Part shown: one piece after another, positions 14,780-21,825 of the stretch
How the letters are laid out: each line of letters starts with the position of its first letter
Numbering within the stretch: the first letter of the stretch is position 1
IMG/VR virus record: IMGVR_UViG_3300021197_001060
Location: 1-26,432 of that record
Origin: a virus
Length of the DNA: 26,432 nt
Direction: 5' to 3' (one strand)
Program-made: the position numbers and the translations under genes
Notes under the pieces: generated by a model
The model's database searches: none
What the model saw: only the letters and a program-made list of their open reading frames with translations
What the model was told of the DNA's origin: nothing

Positions 14780-14930
14780 CATCGTCCTCCCAAACTTCAC
14801 AGCTGCCTGCATAAGGCTCATCTGTTAGTGCATTAATCGCGTGTTTGTTCGCTTCGCCTTTAGACTCAAACTCTGCATCAGAGGTAAAGATCTCGCCTCC
14901 ATTAAAGCCACTTAATGTATAGCCCCACAT
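14769..14930 (-). CDS. Hypothetical acidic protein, 53 aa
   Basis: A gene with AAGGAGG ahead of ATG at 14930. The 53 residues begin MWGYTLSGFNGGEIFTSDAE and end EVWEDDDES. The pattern (strand, then helix with FESKGEANKHAINAL) resembles small phage proteins that adopt an alpha/beta fold. The ribosome binding site and coupling to the next gene make it convincing. Function unknown. Confidence 0.65.
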   Translation of the reverse strand: MWGYTLSGFNGGEIFTSDAEFESKGEANKHAINALTDEPYAGSCEVWEDDDES

Positions 14931-14988
14931 AACTGCCTCCTTAAAAGCATTTTTAGTTAAATTAAAACCAAGTTAGTTGAATAATAAA

Positions 14989-15029
14989 GCGAGGGTTTGT
15001 TGCGCCCCTCGCAACCGGACGGGGCGCAA
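14989..15029 (-). promoter_or_regulatory. Two mutually exclusive hairpins (possible attenuator)
   Basis: Stem B pairs TTGCGCCCC (15000-15008) with GGGGCGCAA (15021-15029). Stem A pairs GCGAGGG (14989-14995) with CCCTCGC (15006-15012). They share bases 15006-15008 and so cannot both form fully. In - strand RNA, stem B comes first and stem A would be followed by TTTATTATT. This is the topology of an antiterminator/terminator pair, though the U-tract is interrupted. Confidence 0.5.
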
Positions 15030-15040
15030 AAACGTGAGCG

Positions 15041-15460
15041 TCAATCGTCGTATGGATATTCCTCCTCTGCTTCGTCATCATGTATTGACTCATCGCCAAG
15101 GTTGTAACACTCACTATAAACCTCGGCATCGTAAGCGTCTCCCAAGGTTTCTTGTATGCGCTTGTCGGCACATCTTGCTGCCCACTCGATGGCATCGTCT
15201 TCGTTCTTCGCTAGCACCTTGATGTTCATGTCAACATTGCTAGTTACTTGAATGCAGTACACACGCTGTTCAAGATCTGCTTTGACTTCAACAATACGAT
15301 CTTCAACATAACTAAGGCTAGTTCGTATTTGATCAAGCGCAGTGCGAGTATCATCATCAAGATGAAAATCACGAAAGTTTAGGTGGTGAAGTAGCCGACT
15401 GCGATAGTCGACTAGCTCATGGAACAAAGACTCAAGGTCTGCTAATAGGTTGTCTCTCAT
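15041..15460 (-). CDS. Hypothetical helical protein, 139 aa
   Basis: A 139-residue protein with a long N-terminal coiled-coil-like region (about 1-65) then VYCIQVTSNVDMNIKVLAKNEDDAIEWAARCA. This second part resembles a small beta-alpha domain in which D-A-I-E-W-A follows strands, also seen in the next protein upstream. It ends in an acidic Asp/Glu/Tyr tail. ATGA overlap with the upstream gene. Confidence 0.65.
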   Translation of the reverse strand: MRDNLLADLESLFHELVDYRSRLLHHLNFRDFHLDDDTRTALDQIRTSLSYVEDRIVEVKADLEQRVYCIQVTSNVDMNIKVLAKNEDDAIEWAARCADKRIQETLGDAYDAEVYSECYNLGDESIHDDEAEEEYPYDD

Positions 15461-15645
15461 GCCACATCCTCCTCTGGGATAATATCAAGTTGTACAACCT
15501 CCAAGTTTTCTAGCCTGGGACGATCATCCAATAGATTGCCTTGTATCCATCCATAGTGCGCTTCAGCTTTAGCTCGCATATCGCTGCTTGCTTCTACTTC
15601 AACGACATGGCTAGTCGTTTCGATAAGGGTCACTAGATATCTCAT
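15457..15645 (-). CDS. Hypothetical small beta-alpha protein, 62 aa
   Basis: A 62-residue protein: strand MRYLVTLIETTSHVVEVEAS, helix DMRAKAEAHYGWIQ, then strand LENLEVVQLDII. The strand-helix-strand layout resembles the C-terminal half of the next protein, so the two may be related. Coupled by ATGA to that gene. Function unknown. Confidence 0.65.
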   Translation of the reverse strand: MRYLVTLIETTSHVVEVEASSDMRAKAEAHYGWIQGNLLDDRPRLENLEVVQLDIIPEEDVA

Positions 15646-15646
15646 G

Positions 15647-15754
15647 TCAGCACCCCATTAAAGGTTGAAAAGAAATAAGAATTGATAGCCCACCTACTGC
15701 TATAAGATTGAATGCCAATATAAAAGAATTAATTAGCGTTATTTTAAGCATCAT
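15647..15754 (-). CDS. Single-pass membrane peptide, 35 aa
   Basis: The ATG at 15754 overlaps the upstream stop (ATGA) and follows a G-rich ribosome binding site. The 35-residue product is almost entirely one hydrophobic helix (residues about 5-28, ITLINSFILAFNLIAVGGLS). With its partner it forms a two-gene membrane cassette. A role as holin, antiholin or superinfection factor is possible but unproven. A longer reading frame starting at 15829 looks artificial. Confidence 0.55.
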   Translation of the reverse strand: MMLKITLINSFILAFNLIAVGGLSILISFQPLMGC

Positions 15755-15918
15755 AGTTCCCCCTCGAGATAAGCAATGCCAAACAATGAAGCTATGCCAG
15801 TCGTCCAGCACAGCGCCATCGTCAGCCATTCATAACTGACCAACGCCAACAAACCCCAAAGGAATGTGATGACTACGATCACGATCAAACTTACTTCCAA
15901 TACATCTGAATACTTCAT
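15751..15918 (-). CDS. Two-pass membrane protein, 55 aa
   Basis: A gene with GAGGA before ATG at 15918. Two hydrophobic segments are seen: about 9-28 (VSLIVIVVITFLWGLLALV) and 31-50 (WLTMALCWTTGIASLFGIAY), with a short loop. Small size and two passes recall class II holins, but position in an accessory arm far from the M15 peptidase argues for caution. It follows directly after a strong terminator. Confidence 0.6.
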   Translation of the reverse strand: MKYSDVLEVSLIVIVVITFLWGLLALVSYEWLTMALCWTTGIASLFGIAYLEGEL

Positions 15919-15941
15919 CGTAATATCCTCTTAGTTGAGAT

Positions 15942-15962
15942 AAAAAAAGGGGCCGAAGCCCC
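15942..15962 (-). terminator. Intrinsic terminator with TTCG loop
   Basis: On the - strand GGGGC, loop TTCG, GCCCC, then seven T. It lies 5 bases after the stop of the 85-residue gene and before the ribosome binding site of the membrane gene pair, so it should limit expression of the downstream - strand genes unless read through. Confidence 0.9.
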
Positions 15963-15967
15963 GTTGG

Positions 15968-16225
15968 TTATTTGCCAGCATTGGCAACATTGTGTAGGTA
16001 ATCGAGTCTGCGCTCTGCTCTCTCGATCTCTGCGGCGTGCTTGTCATCAACCTTCATGCTAAGCATCGTCTTACCTGATTTCGTCTTGCGCTCCCATATG
16101 GCGACCTCAAGGCGCTTGCCCTCGAAGAGGATCTCGCCTTTGAACTGTGGAGCTTTGTCGGATCGCTCAAGACCGCGATCGTTGTGGAATGCTAAACCTG
16201 AATTTGGATTGAGTTCTAATGACAT
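15968..16225 (-). CDS. DUF736-like small protein, 85 aa
   Basis: An 85-residue protein: NPNSGLAFHNDR at the start, then PQFKGEILFEGKRLEVAIWERKT and KSGKTMLSMKVDD. This N-x-G-x-x-F-x-N opening, W-x-x-x-x-K-x-G-K-x-x-x-S ending and beta-rich middle resemble DUF736-type proteins found on phages and plasmids, sometimes compared to OB-fold ssDNA binders. The last 20 residues form a basic/acidic helix. As the first - strand gene beside the control region it is probably the first transcribed of this arm. Confidence 0.6.
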   Translation of the reverse strand: MSLELNPNSGLAFHNDRGLERSDKAPQFKGEILFEGKRLEVAIWERKTKSGKTMLSMKVDDKHAAEIERAERRLDYLHNVANAGK

Positions 16226-16313
16226 AGTATTTCTCCTTAGTTGAAAGTTCCTGTCGTTTCCGACAAGGACAGTGGATCACCCGGTTAAGGGACATTGGCA
16301 AGAAAGCGGAATC

Positions 16314-16363
16314 GTAGCGGTAGCGGAGATGTAGCGTGAATCGCGGAGGATCCGCGCGTAGCG
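16314..16363. repeat. GTAGCG repeats around a dyad
   Basis: GTAGCG occurs at 16314, 16320, 16331 and 16358. The perfect dyad CGCGGA-GGA-TCCGCG lies at 16342-16356 between the third and fourth copies. Such clustering suggests a protein binding region. Confidence 0.55.
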
Positions 16364-16582
16364 TGGAAACCGTTATTCTTCTTGCTGATGGAGCGCGGGT
16401 GATACTCTTTCCGAAGGCGGTAATGACAAGTAGGAACTTTTGGCTAAGGAGCGCATTTGCTCTGTCATTGGGAGTCTATTCATGTGGCAATGACTATCGT
16501 GGTGTTATCTCGTGTGATTAGCTTTAAGTAATTAGCTTCAGGGGTTGCTGTGGACACACTCGCACTCGTCAGACGCGGACAC

Positions 16583-16636
16583 GGATCATCATGCAGAGTC
16601 AACAGGGTCATCATGCAGAATCTACGGGGTCATCGG
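16583..16636 (+). repeat. 22-bp direct repeats (two full, one partial)
   Basis: Units begin at 16583, 16605 and 16627 with exact 22-bp spacing. Each starts GG(A/G)TCATC; the first two continue ATGCAGA(G/A)TC. Two helical turns per unit would place a bound protein on one face of the DNA. Candidate iterons or operator. Confidence 0.65.
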
Positions 16637-16806
16637 CTAAAAGATGGAACGATTAACGGGGACGGGGAGGGGGGTCAGCGGATCACCAGTATAGTAGTTC
16701 CCACCCAGACACAAAAAAGGAGTATTTTGGAATTACGTTAAGTATCTGTTTCCTTTAGTTATATTGTAGGTATTTTTATTCCATTAAGTTCTAAGGTATA
16801 ACTAAC

Positions 16807-16849
16807 CCGCCCCCTATTTGTGGGGCATTAGGGGCATTCTGGGCATTCT
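16807..16849 (+). promoter_or_regulatory. Conserved GC-hairpin plus G-tract module, copy B
   Basis: CCGCCCCC, a T-rich loop, then GGGGCATTA, GGGGCATTC and GGGCATTC. It matches the - strand module at 7891-7849 with about 35 of 43 bases equal by eye and in the same orientation relative to the following operon. It lies about 110 bases before the first late gene. GCCCC can pair with GGGGC. Confidence 0.65.
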
Positions 16850-16883
16850 AGTAATTTAGTGGTAAAAAAGAGCATCCGAGGCC

Positions 16884-16912
16884 TTGTCTAACTAAAAGTA
16901 TATATATAGGAT
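16884..16912 (+). promoter_or_regulatory. Candidate promoter of the late operon
   Basis: TTGTCT (16884-16889) and TAGGAT (16907-16912) with a 17-base AT-rich spacer, each matching the sigma-70 consensus at 4 of 6. A transcript from here would begin almost directly with the terminator-like hairpin at 16923. Confidence 0.4.
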
Positions 16913-16922
16913 AGGGAGGGTA

Positions 16923-16948
16923 GGAGGGCAAATAGCCCTTCTTTTTTT
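16923..16948 (+). terminator. Terminator abutting the first late-gene RBS
   Basis: A 7-bp stem GGAGGGC/GCCCTTC (one G-T pair), loop AAATA, then seven T (16942-16948). The next bases GGAG are the ribosome binding site for the ATG at 16960. The position suggests a leader terminator that must be overridden for late expression, or termination of upstream noise. Confidence 0.75.
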
Positions 16949-16959
16949 GGAGAGTAGAC

Positions 16960-17139
16960 ATGGAAAAGAAAGATCACACGGTTACCTATACACCTACGGA
17001 ATACTATTCGATGTGCGAAACGTCGAAGAGGCGCGTTAAGGAGATGCAGGAGCGTGGTATTCCTACTAAGTACGACCCTAAAGAGAATCCAGAAGAAGCG
17101 GGTCAAATGGATTCGTTCGGCTTTGTAATGATTAAGTAA
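16960..17139 (+). CDS. Small first late-operon protein, 59 aa
   Basis: An ATG 7 bases after GGAG, first gene of the + strand late operon. The 59 residues are polar and charged, with a short helix (MCETSKRRVKEMQERG) and an acidic linker, ending FGFVMIK. No family recognised. It could be a packaging accessory given its place before the probable terminase small subunit candidate. Confidence 0.6.
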   Translation: MEKKDHTVTYTPTEYYSMCETSKRRVKEMQERGIPTKYDPKENPEEAGQMDSFGFVMIK

Positions 17140-17144
17140 TCAGC

Positions 17145-17579
17145 ATGGAAGAAACGCACGTTCAACGAAGAAAGCGCGAGATAAAGCAGCGTAAACAGGA
17201 GTCAGGGAGGCCATCCAAAAAGGATATAGTCTCTAATTCGCCTGGGGGAAGGGGTAAAGTAGGTCGTCCAAAGGGCGATGCAACCATAATTAACGAGTAT
17301 AAGGCTCGTATGCTGGCATCCCCTAAGTCCAAACGGGTACTAGATACCATATTCGATGCAGCGTTAGACCATGATCATAAGAATCAGGCGGCAGCATGGA
17401 AGTTAGTTATGGATCGTATACTACCTGTGGCGGCCTTTGAGAAAGAGGTGGTACAAAACGGCGGTAAATCCGCTATTCAAATCAACATAACGGGCGTGGG
17501 TACAGCTGAGGTCAAAGACATTGATCCGACTACTATCCAACCTACGGTAATTGACGGGGACAACGGTGAAATACTTTAG
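17145..17579 (+). CDS. Basic DNA-binding-type protein, possible terminase small subunit
   Basis: A 144-residue protein. The N-terminal 50 residues are strongly basic with two AT-hook-like GRP cores (GRPSK at 21-25 and GRPKG at 40-44). A helical middle (about 50-95) contains SKRVLDTIFDAALDHDHKNQ. Its place ahead of the large terminase, with a DNA-binding N terminus, suggests terminase small subunit, but four genes separate it from the large subunit and no family match is certain. Stop overlaps the peptidase gene by 14 bases. Confidence 0.5.
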   Translation: MEETHVQRRKREIKQRKQESGRPSKKDIVSNSPGGRGKVGRPKGDATIINEYKARMLASPKSKRVLDTIFDAALDHDHKNQAAAWKLVMDRILPVAAFEKEVVQNGGKSAIQINITGVGTAEVKDIDPTTIQPTVIDGDNGEIL

Positions 17580-17910
17580 GCTAGAGGAGTTTGACTGCAC
17601 TCATACCAACCGAAATGAGATGGATGAGGCGTTTTTAGAGAAATTAGACGAGCTGCGCGAAAAATGCGGTTTTCCGTTTAAGATTACGTCAGGCTATCGT
17701 GATCCTTCGCACCCCGTGGAGTCCCGGAAACAGTTTCCCGGCGTTCACACGTACGGGATTGCGGCCGATATTGCGGTAAGTAATGGCAAAGACCGCATGA
17801 ATCTCGTGCATGAAGCGTTAAAAATGGGATTTGGCGGGATTGGGGTAGCCAGATCGTTCGTTCACGTAGATACTCGTGACACAACTCAGGTTATGTGGAC
17901 GTACTCATGA
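17566..17910 (+). CDS. Peptidase M15-type endolysin
   Basis: 114 residues from the GTG at 17566, chosen over a TTG at 17551 because the protein then begins KYFRLEEFDC as in related peptidases. Zinc ligands of M15 peptidases are visible: H61 and D68 in GVHTYGIAADI, and H100 in FVHVDTR; SGYRDPSHP precedes. This class cuts peptide cross-links in peptidoglycan (D-alanyl-D-alanine carboxypeptidase or L-Ala-D-Glu endopeptidase). It is probably the lysis enzyme of the phage, though a structural role cannot be excluded. ATGA overlap with the next gene. Confidence 0.8.
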   Translation: MKYFRLEEFDCTHTNRNEMDEAFLEKLDELREKCGFPFKITSGYRDPSHPVESRKQFPGVHTYGIAADIAVSNGKDRMNLVHEALKMGFGGIGVARSFVHVDTRDTTQVMWTYS

Positions 17911-18245
17911 AGTTTTCTCACGGCGATGCACTAACGGCAGGCTCTGCTAATCATATCTTAGCGGTTCCTTCCGGGTATGACGCTATTGTAACTTACTTGT
18001 TTATATCCAACACAGGCTCTAACAAAAGCATTAGCGCTAAGTGGGTTCATGGCGGTGTAAACATAGACTTTATAGCAGGTAAGAACGTAAACGCTGATGA
18101 ATTTCTAGAGTTTGGTGGGCAGTCCGGTGAGTTTCTTGTTGCAAAAGAAGGAGACACTATTACCTTAACGCCAGAATCAGGATCTACGTTTGTTAGCATT
18201 ATTTCGTTTGAGTTAATACCAGCAACACCGAGGCTAAACTTCTAA
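17907..18245 (+). CDS. Small beta-rich protein, possible minor virion protein
   Basis: 112 residues from ATG 17907, overlapping the peptidase stop (ATGA). The sequence is a series of beta strands (AIVTYLFISNT, SISAKWVHGGV, DTITLTPES, FVSIISFEL), consistent with a beta sandwich. Location between the endolysin and terminase suggests a head or tail decoration protein. No family recognised. Confidence 0.65.
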   Translation: MKFSHGDALTAGSANHILAVPSGYDAIVTYLFISNTGSNKSISAKWVHGGVNIDFIAGKNVNADEFLEFGGQSGEFLVAKEGDTITLTPESGSTFVSIISFELIPATPRLNF

Positions 18246-18246
18246 T

Positions 18247-18510
18247 ATGGTTATTGTTCTCGGGGCAGATTGGTGCGCCGGTTGCAAAGCAGTTCGCACT
18301 AAGCTGGCTAAATGCGACATAGAACACAGATATGTAAAAATCCCGCCCGGACAAGCCGGATGGGATATGGTTGAATCACTAACGGGCCGTCGTGCAGTAC
18401 CGGCAGTTATGTATAAGTTCGGCTCTCCTGTTGAGCTAAACGATTTGTTGCGGCAAGCAGGGGCATCTGAGCGAGAACTAACAGAAGAAGAGTTAGACGA
18501 ATTTGACTAA
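18247..18510 (+). CDS. Thioredoxin/glutaredoxin-fold protein
   Basis: An 87-residue protein with active-site-like C10-A-G-C13 after a strand (VIVLGADWC) and the expected cis-Pro motif AVPAV with P52. These are marks of glutaredoxin-type redox proteins that reduce disulfides or ribonucleotide reductase. No ribonucleotide reductase is in the window, so the substrate is unclear; it may help virion assembly or alter host redox state. The C terminus has an acidic tail. The gene lies between structural and packaging genes. Confidence 0.75.
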   Translation: MVIVLGADWCAGCKAVRTKLAKCDIEHRYVKIPPGQAGWDMVESLTGRRAVPAVMYKFGSPVELNDLLRQAGASERELTEEELDEFD

Positions 18511-18536
18511 ATTACCTAAAGGGAAGTTAAAGGAAT

Positions 18537-19790
18537 TTGACTGATTTAAATATTGAGCTTTTGCCTTGGCAACAAAGCGTATGGGCAGACAACACTCGAT
18601 TTAAAATTGTTGCAGCAGGCCGACGAACGGGTAAGTCGCGTCTTGCTGCGTGGATGCTAATTGTTAATGCGCTACAGGCGGATAAAGGCCATGTATTTTA
18701 CGTCGCACCTACTCAAGGACAAGCCAGAGACATCATGTGGCAAACCCTCATGGAACTGGGGCATCCTGTTATTGCTGGTAGTCACATTAATAATTTGCAA
18801 ATCAAGCTGGTCAACGGAGCGACCATCAACCTTAAAGGCGCTGACAGGCCAGAAACAATGCGAGGCGTTAGTCTCAAGTTTTTAGTGCTAGATGAGTACG
18901 CAGACATGAAGCCTGACGTATTCGAGCAGATTTTAAGACCTGCATTGGCCGACCAAGAAGGCGGTGCAATGTTTATTGGGACACCAATGGGAAGAAACCA
19001 TTTCTACGAACTGTATAAATATGCGGAGTTTGGAGATGATGAAACGTACAAGGCATGGCACTTTACTTCTTACGACAATCCTATTCTTAAACGGAGTGAA
19101 ATCGACATTGCTAAGAAGTCTATGTCTTCTTATGCGTTTCGTCAGGAATTTATGGCGTCGTTTGAAGCCCGTGGTTCAGAAATGTTTAAGGAAGACTGGG
19201 TACGCTTTAGTGAGGATGAGCCGGATGTAGGCGATTACTACATTGCTGTCGACTTAGCGGGCTTTGAAGAGGTCAACAAGAAAAGAACAAAGAATACAAA
19301 ACTGGATGATACTGCGATTGCCGTTGTTAAAGTTAGTGAGCATGGCTGGTTTGTTGATAATATTATCTACGGACGCTGGAGCCTTGACGAAACGGCAGCC
19401 AAAATTTTTCAGGCCGTCAGAGACTATCGCCCCGTTAGTGTGGGCATCGAAAGAGGGATTGCAAAGCAGGCTGTAATGTCGCCTCTGATGGATCTACAGA
19501 AGCGTTACGGGAACTTCTTTAGAGTTGAAGAGTTAACACACGGTAACAAGAAGAAGACCGACAGGGTAATGTGGGCGTTGCAGGGACGCTTTGAAAATGG
19601 GTACATTACTCTGAACAAGGGAGAGTGGAATAGTCGTTTTCTAGACCAGCTCTTTCAGTTTCCTGACCCTTTGACCCATGATGACTTGGTGGACGCACTA
19701 GCGTACATTGACCAATTGGCTAACGTAGCATATGACTATGACTACGAAATAGAAGACCATGATATTTTAGACGTGGTAGCAGGATACTAA
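18537..19790 (+). CDS. terL: Terminase large subunit
   Basis: 417 residues with a TTG start (an in-frame TAA lies just upstream, and AAAGGA precedes it). Walker A GRRTGKS is at 28-34, Walker B FLVLDE at 115-120 and the coupling-type motif IGTP at 147-150. A RNase H-like nuclease follows with an Asp in YYIAVDLA (D239) and DDLVDALAY near the end. This motor translocates DNA into the prohead and cuts it. The portal gene follows 1 base later. Confidence 0.95.
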   Translation: MTDLNIELLPWQQSVWADNTRFKIVAAGRRTGKSRLAAWMLIVNALQADKGHVFYVAPTQGQARDIMWQTLMELGHPVIAGSHINNLQIKLVNGATINLKGADRPETMRGVSLKFLVLDEYADMKPDVFEQILRPALADQEGGAMFIGTPMGRNHFYELYKYAEFGDDETYKAWHFTSYDNPILKRSEIDIAKKSMSSYAFRQEFMASFEARGSEMFKEDWVRFSEDEPDVGDYYIAVDLAGFEEVNKKRTKNTKLDDTAIAVVKVSEHGWFVDNIIYGRWSLDETAAKIFQAVRDYRPVSVGIERGIAKQAVMSPLMDLQKRYGNFFRVEELTHGNKKKTDRVMWALQGRFENGYITLNKGEWNSRFLDQLFQFPDPLTHDDLVDALAYIDQLANVAYDYDYEIEDHDILDVVAGY

Positions 19791-19791
19791 T

Positions 19792-21825
19792 ATGGCAGAA
19801 TTTTACGAACAAGATCCACTTTTAGTTGAAGAAACGATTGAAGATTGGGTTATAACCAAGTGTGAAGACTGGAGGGACTACTACGAAAGTAATTATGAAG
19901 CAAGGTTTGAAGAGTATTATAGACTTTGGCGTGGTATATGGGATCCTGCAGACAGTGACCGTAAGTCTGAGCGTTCCCGTATTATTTCTCCTGCACTTCA
20001 GCAGGCTGTCGAGTCTAATGTAGCAGAATTAGAAGAAGCTACGTTTGGACGTGGTAAGTGGTTTGATGTTAGTGACAACTTAGGTGATACGCAAAAGGAA
20101 GATGTACTATTCCTGCGTAACAAACTGACTGAAGACTTTGAAAACTGCATGGTACGTAAGTCCGTTGCGGAATGTCTTATCAATGCTGCTGTGTTTGGTA
20201 CAGGTGTTGGTGAGATTGTTATTGAAGAAATGAAAGAGATGACGCCCGGTACGCAACCTGTTATGGGTGGTGATTTGCAAGCAGTAGGTGTAAATGTTTC
20301 TGACCGTGTTGTTGTTAAGCTTAAACCTGTACTACCTCAGAACTTTTTAATTGATCCTGTAGCTACGTCTGTAGATGACGCTTATGGAGTAGCCGTAGAC
20401 GAGTTTGTTAGCAAGCACCATGTAGAACTATTACAAGAACAAGGCGTTTATCGTGACGTGTACGTTGGTTCTGCTGCTCCTGACACTGACCTTGAACCTG
20501 ACCAAGACATAACAATTTACAATGATGACAAGGTACGTCTTACTAAGTACTATGGCCTAGTGCCACGAGAGCTTCTAGAATCCGCTCTGAGAGACGATGA
20601 TGAAGAAGAGGTACTAGAAGAAGGGGAAGAAGGTTCACGTTACGTAGAGGCCGTTGTAATCATTGCTAACGGGGGTATTTTACTTAAGGCAGAAGCTAAC
20701 CCTTACATGATGGAAGATCGTCCTATTGTTGCATTTCCTTGGGATGTAGTACCCGGACGCTTCTGGGGTCGTGGTGTATGTGAAAAAGGTTACAATTCAC
20801 AAAAAGCACTTGACACTGAACTACGAGCTAGAATCGATGCATTAAGTCTAACAATCCACCCCATGATGGCTATTGATGCTACTCGTCTACCGCGTGGTGC
20901 AAAGCCAGAAGTACGACCCGGTAAGATGATCCTAACCAACGGAGACCCACGTGAAGTACTTCAACCGTTCAACTTTGGTCAAGTTAGTCAAATCACTTTT
21001 GCTCAGGCAGGAGCCTTGCAGCAGATGGTACAGCAAGCAACAGGAGCCGTTGACTCAGCAGGAATCGCAGGCTCTGTTAATGGCGAGAGTACTGCCGCTG
21101 GGATTAGTATGTCTCTTGGCGCTATTATTAAACGTCATAAACGCACACTGATTAACTTCCAGCAGTCTTTCTTGATTCCGTTTGTTAAGAAAGCAGCGTA
21201 TCGTTACATGCAGTTTGATCCTGAGAACTATCCAGTGGCTGACTACAAGTTTAACGCAAGCAGTACTCTTGGTATTATTGCAAGAGAATACGAAGTTACT
21301 CAGCTAGTACAGTTGCTGCAAACTATGGGTAAGGACTCACCGTTGTACAACACATTGATTCAGTCCGTTGTTGACAACATGAATCTGTCTAACCGTGAAG
21401 AACTAGTTGCTGCTTTGTCGCAGGCTTCACAACCTAACCCTCAAGCCCAGCAGATGCAACAACAAATACAACAATTGCAGATGCAGTTCCAGCAATCACA
21501 AACTGCAGCGTTGTCTGCTCAGGCGCAAGAGTCGCAAGCACGAGCTTCTAAGTTGGCTGCTGAAGCTCAAGCTGTACCAATGGAACTTGAGATTGACCGT
21601 ATTAACGCCGTCACTAGAAACCTTAAAGAAGGTGACGCAGAAGATAAAGAGTTTGAGCGACGTATGAAAGTTGCTGATACTCTCCTTAAAGAAAGACAAA
21701 TAGAAGGTAAAACCAATGTTAACAGACCACGAACTGAGACTCCTCCTGCAGAGAGTCAACAACGAATTTCAGGGAACATTCCAACGAATAACGGAACTGG
21801 AACGCAAGGTGGAGGAGCTGTCTAA
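19792..21825 (+). CDS. Portal protein
   Basis: A 677-residue protein directly after terL. The core resembles portal proteins, with an N-terminal Trp/Tyr-rich helical segment, an Asp/Glu-rich middle and RFWGRGVCEKGYNSQKALDT around residue 325-345. The C-terminal 130 residues hold a Gln-rich helical stretch followed by a Pro/Gly/Thr-rich tail. The tail is overprinted by another gene in a different frame. A dodecameric ring at the head vertex is the known role. Confidence 0.85.
   Translation: MAEFYEQDPLLVEETIEDWVITKCEDWRDYYESNYEARFEEYYRLWRGIWDPADSDRKSERSRIISPALQQAVESNVAELEEATFGRGKWFDVSDNLGDTQKEDVLFLRNKLTEDFENCMVRKSVAECLINAAVFGTGVGEIVIEEMKEMTPGTQPVMGGDLQAVGVNVSDRVVVKLKPVLPQNFLIDPVATSVDDAYGVAVDEFVSKHHVELLQEQGVYRDVYVGSAAPDTDLEPDQDITIYNDDKVRLTKYYGLVPRELLESALRDDDEEEVLEEGEEGSRYVEAVVIIANGGILLKAEANPYMMEDRPIVAFPWDVVPGRFWGRGVCEKGYNSQKALDTELRARIDALSLTIHPMMAIDATRLPRGAKPEVRPGKMILTNGDPREVLQPFNFGQVSQITFAQAGALQQMVQQATGAVDSAGIAGSVNGESTAAGISMSLGAIIKRHKRTLINFQQSFLIPFVKKAAYRYMQFDPENYPVADYKFNASSTLGIIAREYEVTQLVQLLQTMGKDSPLYNTLIQSVVDNMNLSNREELVAALSQASQPNPQAQQMQQQIQQLQMQFQQSQTAALSAQAQESQARASKLAAEAQAVPMELEIDRINAVTRNLKEGDAEDKEFERRMKVADTLLKERQIEGKTNVNRPRTETPPAESQQRISGNIPTNNGTGTQGGGAV

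Larger units (their letters stand above)
16226..16959. other. Non-coding control region between divergent operons
   Basis: About 730 bases between the accessory (-) and late (+) operons. Visible elements: a hairpin TGTCG-tttc-CGACA near 16252-16265; four GTAGCG repeats and a CGCGGA/TCCGCG dyad; a GTCATTG/CAATGAC inverted repeat (16464-16494); 22-bp direct repeats; the second copy of the repeat module; a candidate promoter and terminator. Two + strand reading frames of 61 and 63 codons exist (16336, 16550) but lack good ribosome binding sites and natural composition. Probable control or origin region. Confidence 0.6.

Noticed and set aside
16336-16741. Two + strand reading frames of 61 and 63 codons in the control region
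   Set aside because: Non-ATG or poorly supported starts, no ribosome binding site, and unnatural Arg/Gly/Ser-rich sequence over DNA repeats.
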